Assembly: GCF_019636135.1 (NCBI RefSeq)
Contig: NZ_JAHBYD010000004.1
Location: 124,001 to 188,000 of the forward strand
DNA from: Phenylobacterium sp.
GTDB taxonomy: Bacteria; Pseudomonadota; Alphaproteobacteria; Caulobacterales; Caulobacteraceae
Length of the DNA stretch: 64,000 nucleotides
Direction of reading: 5' to 3'
A model generated the notes under the pieces. That model searched no databases. It was not told the origin of the DNA and saw nothing but the letters and a program-made list of their open reading frames with translations. A program made the translations under genes and the position numbers. Below, in pieces: positions 59,533 through 64,000 of this stretch (within the stretch, counting starts at the first letter, position 1; every line of letters starts with the position of its first letter).

Positions 59533-62500
59533 TCATTCGTCGTCGTCCTCGCCGCTGGTGGACCACTCGAAGACGCGGGCCAGGTGGTCGTAGTCGGAGA
59601 CGTACATCTTCACGAACTGCGGGGCGGTGCGCGAGGTGTAGCCCTGGGCCGGGTCGGCGTAGCGGGCGATCAGGCGCGTGAGGCCGGCCAGCGCGCCATC
59701 GACCGCCTCGCGGGTGTTGAGGATCTTGTCGCCGTCGCCCCAGGGCGCGGCGCGGACCTCCTCGCGGCCGGGGTTCGGATGGCGACCGCTGACTTCGAGG
59801 TAGGTGAGGTCGCCCGCGGTCACGGCGCCGACGTCGGCGAAGCCGCCGCGCTCCAGGATGGCGGCGGTGAGCGTGAGCTGCGGCGAGAAGCCGGTCTCGA
59901 CCATGCGCTTGGAAGGCGCGCGGCCGGTCTTGTAGTCGAGCACGTGGCCGAGGCCGTCGGGCGTCACCTCGATGCGGTCGGCCTTGGCGGCGATGGTGAA
60001 GGGCCGGCCGGCGATGTGCAGCGTGGCCTCGCCCTTCTTCTCGACGAAGAGGACGCGGCTGTCGGCGCGGCGCGTGCGTTCGAGGTCGGCGACCCAGGCG
60101 GCGGCCTCGCCGGCCAGCGCGGTCTCGCGGGCGAGCGCGTCGCGGGGCATGCCGGCCTTCTCCAGCTCGCTGAGATAGAGGTCGCGGAAGATGTCGGCGG
60201 CGTCGGGCGGCAGCGCGGTGGGCCAGTCGAGGACGAAGCGCTCGAAGGCGGCGTGGATGGCCGTGCCGCGGGCGCGGGCCTCCACCTCCTCGTCGGGGCG
60301 CTCCAGCAGGTAGAGGCCCAGGATGTCCCGCGCCCAGACGGCGTAGGGATCGCGGGTCAGGGTCTCGATGCGGGTGACGAAGAGCTTGTCGGGGCGGTGC
60401 TCGACCGGCGGCGCCGGCGACGGCCGCCTGACCGGATCGTAGGGGCCGGGCGCGTCGAGGGCGGCGGCCCAGGCCAGCGCCTCGGGCCGCCCGGGGATGG
60501 CGAGGCCGGCGCCCTTGGCCAGGGTCTCCAGCCGCCAGAGCCAGCGCGACTTCACGGTGGGCTGGCCGTCGCGGCGCTCGGTGTGCAGCAGGACCACCTC
60601 GGGGGCGCAGACCGCCTGGGCGAAGTCGTGGGCGGCCAGCCCGATGCGGCGCTCGGGCGAGGGCAGCTTCAGCGCTTCGCGCATAGGCCGCGAGAGGAAC
60701 GGGTCGGTGGGCGCGGCGGCGGGCCAGACGCCCTCCTCCAGACCGGCGACGATGAGGCGGTCCGCGCGGACGAGGCGGGCCTCGATCGAGCCCAGGATGC
60801 GCAGGCGCGGATGGGTGGCGCCGCCGCTGCGCACCGTCTCGCCCTCCATCAGGCGGCGCAGCAGCTCGGCGAACTGGCGCGGCGTGACGGTCGGCAGGTC
60901 CTCGCCTTCGCGGATCAGGCCCGAGAGCAGGCGCGACATGGCCTCGCCGGCGTGCCCCGCCCACAGGTCGCCCGAAAGGGGGTCGCCCGTGCGGCCGGCC
61001 TCGTCGGCGGCCAGCGCCTCCATGGCGCCGACGAGGCGCAGCGCCGCGGCGGACGGCGCCTCGTAGGCGTCGCGCGGCCAGGTGACGGCCTCGACGATGG
61101 CCTGCAGGCGTTCGGCCAGCGGGAGCGCGTCGGGCGCGGGGTTGCGGCCGCCGGTGAGGCGGGCCTTCAGCTCGTCCCAGGTGCGGGCGCGGGCGCCGCG
61201 CAGGCCAGAGCGCTCCAGTCGGGTCGCATCTCCGAGGCGGGTGAGCGGGTGCTTCAGCAGGCCCAGCAGCGCCACCGGGTCGACCGGATCGACCGCCGCG
61301 CGGGCGACGAGGCCCGCGAGCGCGCCGCAGGGCGAGCCGGCCAGGCTCTCGCCGGCGGAGGAGTCGGGGACCACGCCCCAGCGGGCCAGCTTCGCGGAGA
61401 CCCGGCGGGCGAGCTTCTGGTCCGGCGTGACCAGCGCGGCGGTCTGCTCCGGCGTCTCCAGGGCCTCGCGCAGCAGCAGCGCCGCGACGGTGGCGGCCTC
61501 CTCCTCGGTGCGGGCGTCGACCAGCGAGAGGCCCGCGAGGCCCTCGGCGACGGCGTCGGCGTGCTCGCGGCGCAGCTCGCCGATGACGTGGAGCCAGTCG
61601 GCGGTCTCCTCGGCGGGGCGCAGCGCCTCGTTGACGATGCGGCGGCGCCAGCGCTGGGGCCGGGTCTCGCCGGTGGACGCCGGCCAGGTGGCGACCTCGC
61701 CGCGGGCGACTTGCGCGGTGTCGAGCAGGCGGCGCAGCGCGCCCTGCGGATGCTGCACCTCCACCTTGCCCCAGGCCTTGTCGCTGAGGTCGAGGTCGAC
61801 GCCGGGCAGGACGACCGCGCCCCGGGGCGCGGCGGCGATGGCGATCATCAGCGCGCGGGTGGCGGGCGCCGTGCCGGTGGAGCCGGCGGCGACCATGACG
61901 CCCTGCGGCGGCCGGTCGGTCCAGACCTCGGCCAGGCGGCGGAGCAGGCGCACGCGGCGCTCGCTGACGTCGACCACGCCCAGGGCGGCGAGGCGGGCGG
62001 GCCAGAGCGCAAGCGCGTGATCGAGGAACTTGCGCGAGACCTCCCAGTGCTCGGCGAGTTCGACGGGGGCGAGGCCGCCGAGGGCTTCGCGGACGTCGAC
62101 CTCCTCGATCTGCAGGCCGTCGAGGAAGCCGCCGAGGGCGTCGGCGAGGTCGAGGGCCTGGCCGGCGCTGCCGACGCCGCCCGGGACGTGCTCGGCGAGC
62201 TGGGCGACGAGGCGGACCAGCTCGAAGCGGCGGCGGAGCGGGTCGATGGCGGCGGGCAGGTCGAGCGCAAGGTCCCCCGGCTCGAAGGGCGGCTCGCCGG
62301 CTTCCAGGTCGCCCAGCGGGCGCATCTGCGGCGGCAGCACGGCCTTGCCGCCCGCGGCGTGCAGGAAGGCGTCGGCCAGCGCGCGGGCGCCTCTGCGTGT
62401 GGGCGTCAGCACCACGGCGTCCGCCAGGGCCTCGGGGCCCAGCGGGATCAGGGCGTCGTAGAGGCCGCGGGCCAGGTCTTCCGCGAACGGCCGGTGCGCC

Positions 62501-62547
62501 GGGATGTTGAACCAGCGCGACCCCGGCTGCTCGAAGAAGGCGGTCAT
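59533..62547 (-). CDS. addB: AddB subunit, inactivated-helicase nuclease (alphaproteobacterial type)
   Basis: A 1004-residue partner of AddA. It opens NIPAHRPFAEDLARGLYDAL with VVLTPTRRGARALADAF, the degenerate helicase-like N terminus of alphaproteobacterial AddB, and ends with a RecB-family nuclease domain carrying HVLDYKTGRAPSKRM (about 865-880). No four-cysteine iron-sulfur cluster typical of Firmicutes AddB is seen, as expected for this lineage. The ATG at 62547 overlaps the murU-like stop as ATGA; the reading to 62673 is out of homology. Confidence 0.94.
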   Translation of the reverse strand: MTAFFEQPGSRWFNIPAHRPFAEDLARGLYDALIPLGPEALADAVVLTPTRRGARALADAFLHAAGGKAVLPPQMRPLGDLEAGEPPFEPGDLALDLPAAIDPLRRRFELVRLVAQLAEHVPGGVGSAGQALDLADALGGFLDGLQIEEVDVREALGGLAPVELAEHWEVSRKFLDHALALWPARLAALGVVDVSERRVRLLRRLAEVWTDRPPQGVMVAAGSTGTAPATRALMIAIAAAPRGAVVLPGVDLDLSDKAWGKVEVQHPQGALRRLLDTAQVARGEVATWPASTGETRPQRWRRRIVNEALRPAEETADWLHVIGELRREHADAVAEGLAGLSLVDARTEEEAATVAALLLREALETPEQTAALVTPDQKLARRVSAKLARWGVVPDSSAGESLAGSPCGALAGLVARAAVDPVDPVALLGLLKHPLTRLGDATRLERSGLRGARARTWDELKARLTGGRNPAPDALPLAERLQAIVEAVTWPRDAYEAPSAAALRLVGAMEALAADEAGRTGDPLSGDLWAGHAGEAMSRLLSGLIREGEDLPTVTPRQFAELLRRLMEGETVRSGGATHPRLRILGSIEARLVRADRLIVAGLEEGVWPAAAPTDPFLSRPMREALKLPSPERRIGLAAHDFAQAVCAPEVVLLHTERRDGQPTVKSRWLWRLETLAKGAGLAIPGRPEALAWAAALDAPGPYDPVRRPSPAPPVEHRPDKLFVTRIETLTRDPYAVWARDILGLYLLERPDEEVEARARGTAIHAAFERFVLDWPTALPPDAADIFRDLYLSELEKAGMPRDALARETALAGEAAAWVADLERTRRADSRVLFVEKKGEATLHIAGRPFTIAAKADRIEVTPDGLGHVLDYKTGRAPSKRMVETGFSPQLTLTAAILERGGFADVGAVTAGDLTYLEVSGRHPNPGREEVRAAPWGDGDKILNTREAVDGALAGLTRLIARYADPAQGYTSRTAPQFVKMYVSDYDHLARVFEWSTSGEDDDE

Positions 62548-63278
62548 GGAGCCAAAACTTCGCCCAGTATCTCGAACTCCGCCGCGTCGCGGGCCACGGG
62601 ATCGCCGACGTGCATCCAGAAGCCGTCCATCGGCGTCCCATGCAGCCGGCCCAACGCCTGCAGGCGATGCCATGTCGGAATGATCGAGAACGGGCCGTCA
62701 GGTTCTCCGTCAAGCACCTCAGGCTTCAGGATCGCGAAGCCGATGTTGGCGAACGGAGTCGGCGGGTCAGGCGCAACGGAGTGAGTAAGGCGACCCGCGT
62801 TGTCACGGAAGAAGCCCTGCGGCCCTTCGAAGCCGATGCCCTGTCCCCGCGTCACAAGGAGAAGGAGGATGTCCATGGCGGCGGGATCCCAGGCCTCCTT
62901 GAGGCCCTCCAGCGCCGGCTTCTCACCCTCGATCCACAGCGAGTCGATATTGGCGACGAAGATCGGATCGCGTCCGAGCTTGTCCGCGGCGTGCTTGATA
63001 CCGCCGCCTGAGTCCAAGAGGCCGGCGCGCTCATCGGAGATCAGGATCTCCATGCCCTCGCGCTTGGCGAGATGCTCTTCGAGTTGGCCAGCGAAATGAT
63101 GGACGTTGACGACCGCGCGTTCGACGCCGGCGTCTTCCAGCCGATTGAGCACGCGGTCGATAAGCGGAATGCCCGCGACAGGGACCAGCGCCTTTGGAAT
63201 GCGCTCGGTCAGCGGCCGCATCCGGCTGCCGATGCCGGCCGCCAGCACCATCGCGGTCTTGGGCCCGGGCACGCTCAC
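62544..63278 (-). CDS. murU: N-acetylmuramate-1-phosphate uridylyltransferase (MurU type)
   Basis: A 244-residue nucleotidyltransferase. AMVLAAGIGSRMRPLTERIP and KALVPVAGIPLIDRVL are the nucleotide signature, followed by NVHHFAGQLEEHL, SDERAGLLDSGGGI and FVANIDSLWIEG for metal and sugar binding, and FWMHVGDPVARDAAE at the end. Start is GTG at 63278, overlapping the upstream amgK stop as GTGA. With AmgK it forms the recycling route that bypasses de novo UDP-MurNAc synthesis and fosfomycin sensitivity, as known from Pseudomonas and Caulobacter. Confidence 0.92.
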   Translation of the reverse strand: MSVPGPKTAMVLAAGIGSRMRPLTERIPKALVPVAGIPLIDRVLNRLEDAGVERAVVNVHHFAGQLEEHLAKREGMEILISDERAGLLDSGGGIKHAADKLGRDPIFVANIDSLWIEGEKPALEGLKEAWDPAAMDILLLLVTRGQGIGFEGPQGFFRDNAGRLTHSVAPDPPTPFANIGFAILKPEVLDGEPDGPFSIIPTWHRLQALGRLHGTPMDGFWMHVGDPVARDAAEFEILGEVLAP

Positions 63279-64000
63279 GAACGGGCCCCGGCGGGGACGT
63301 GGCGGTCGAGCCAGGCGGCGAGGCCGCTGAGCGCCGGGTCGGCCAGGCAGCGGTCGAGATAGCCCCAGAGGCGCGGCATCAGCGCCGCGTAGCGGGGCTT
63401 GCCGTCGCGGGTGGCGAGGCGGGCGAAGATGCCCAGGATGCGCACGATGTTGAGCGCCCCCAGGCTGTGGAAGTCGGCGAGGAAGGCCTGCCGGTCGAGG
63501 CCGGGGCGCAGGCGGAAGTAGAGGTCGAGGCACGCCGCCTCGCGCTGCGGCGTCACCTGGCGGCGCGCGTCGTGCAGCAGCATGGAGAGGTCCCACGCGG
63601 GGTGGGCCTTCAGCGCGTCCTGGAAGTCGAGCAGGCCGACGCGCCCGGCGCCGCTGCGGCCGGGCAGCCAGATCAGGTTCTCGGCGTGGTAGTCGCGGTG
63701 GCAGAAGACGGTGGCGTTCGCATCGCCGTACCGGCGGATCGGGCCCCAGACGGCTTCCCATCCGGCGACGGCGCCGGGGCCGAAGGCGGGCTGGGCCTTA
63801 AGCTTCGGCAGCCACTCGATGAAGATGCCGTCGGCGGTGGCGAGCGCGGTCTCGTCGTAGGTGAGCAGCGGCCAGCTCACGCCGCCGTAGCTCAGCACGT
63901 CGGGCGGGGTCACCGCATGCAGGCGGGCGAGCGCCTCGATGGCCCCGGCGTACATCGGCGCCTCGTCCTGGCCCTGCTCGATCAGGCGGGCGAAGAGGTC
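63275..64000 (-). CDS. amgK: Anomeric MurNAc/GlcNAc kinase AmgK (5' end beyond the window)
   Basis: The open frame runs off the right edge, so the N-terminal part is missing; 241 residues are present. The Brenner/catalytic segment FCHRDYHAENLIWLP and the metal-binding LLDFQDALKAHPAWDLSMLL are intact, matching the aminoglycoside-phosphotransferase-like AmgK. It phosphorylates C-1 of MurNAc or GlcNAc released from peptidoglycan. Coupled to murU by a four-base overlap, ahead of addB-addA-trxA on the same strand. Confidence 0.92.
   Translation of the reverse strand, partial: DLFARLIEQGQDEAPMYAGAIEALARLHAVTPPDVLSYGGVSWPLLTYDETALATADGIFIEWLPKLKAQPAFGPGAVAGWEAVWGPIRRYGDANATVFCHRDYHAENLIWLPGRSGAGRVGLLDFQDALKAHPAWDLSMLLHDARRQVTPQREAACLDLYFRLRPGLDRQAFLADFHSLGALNIVRILGIFARLATRDGKPRYAALMPRLWGYLDRCLADPALSGLAAWLDRHVPAGARS

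Overview
The window is a very GC-rich, densely coded chromosomal segment of an alphaproteobacterium, most likely from the Caulobacteraceae (Phenylobacterium/Caulobacter-like). The assignment rests on inference from several signs: an RsaD/RsaE-type type I secretion pair next to an RTX protein and polysaccharide genes, an orphan PEP-CTERM tail, HWE-type and HAMP histidine kinases, an alphaproteobacterial AddAB pair, many GTGA/ATGA/TTGA stop-start overlaps, and several families of dispersed intergenic palindromes. I see no tRNA, rRNA, transposase, integrase or CRISPR array.

Layout. 0.1-2.1 kb: a DUF3604 (PHP-like) envelope protein. 2.1-8.8 kb (minus): a one-directional group of a PsiF-like small secreted protein, an OmpR-type regulator, its sensor kinase, the lysyl-phosphatidylglycerol synthase/flippase MprF/LpiA and the AcvB/VirJ-type partner. 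8.9-24.0 kb: a cell-surface glycan region with a large GT4 enzyme, an MFS transporter, a Wzm/Wzt-type polysaccharide ABC exporter, a three-gene lipid-linked sugar cassette (GT2, small flippase-like protein, polytopic GT-C-like protein), a sulfotransferase, a chain of four overlapping genes built on a shared ~37-residue repeat and glycosyltransferase domains, and a DUF6270 protein. 24.2-29.4 kb: type I secretion ATPase and HlyD-type adaptor followed by a 604-residue RTX protein, which I take to be their substrate, with a strong terminator.

29.5-30.0 kb is a gene-free nest of inverted repeats. 30.1-34.0 kb holds a second large GT4 paralogue, an M23 peptidase and a second sulfotransferase. 34.1-39.6 kb is a seven-gene overlapping operon predicted to make a CDP-linked, C-methylated and possibly acylated 6-deoxyhexose. 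39.7-44.2 kb has two tandem TPR/O-GlcNAc-transferase-like (SPINDLY-type) glycosyltransferases. 44.3-48.5 kb: a SemiSWEET/HWE-kinase pair, purD, an AHSA1-type SRPBCC protein and an ACAD10-type phosphotransferase. 48.5-54.3 kb (minus): a lipid A/Kdo group (MsbA-like exporter, DUF374 acyltransferase, CDF zinc exporter, WaaA, LpxK). 54.4-64 kb: an orphan PEP-CTERM tail, a tyrosine phosphatase, thioredoxin, AddA, AddB and the MurU/AmgK peptidoglycan-recycling pair, the last cut by the window edge.

Taken together, most of the window builds or modifies the envelope: lipid A and Kdo, O-polysaccharide-like glycans, sulfated or C-methylated sugars, aminoacylated phospholipid, and a secreted calcium-binding RTX surface protein. 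The best candidate for something undescribed is the combination of the four-gene repeat/glycosyltransferase chain, the CDP-branched-sugar operon and the tandem TPR-OGT pair around an S-layer-like RTX secretion locus. Functional links between these blocks are inferred from proximity.
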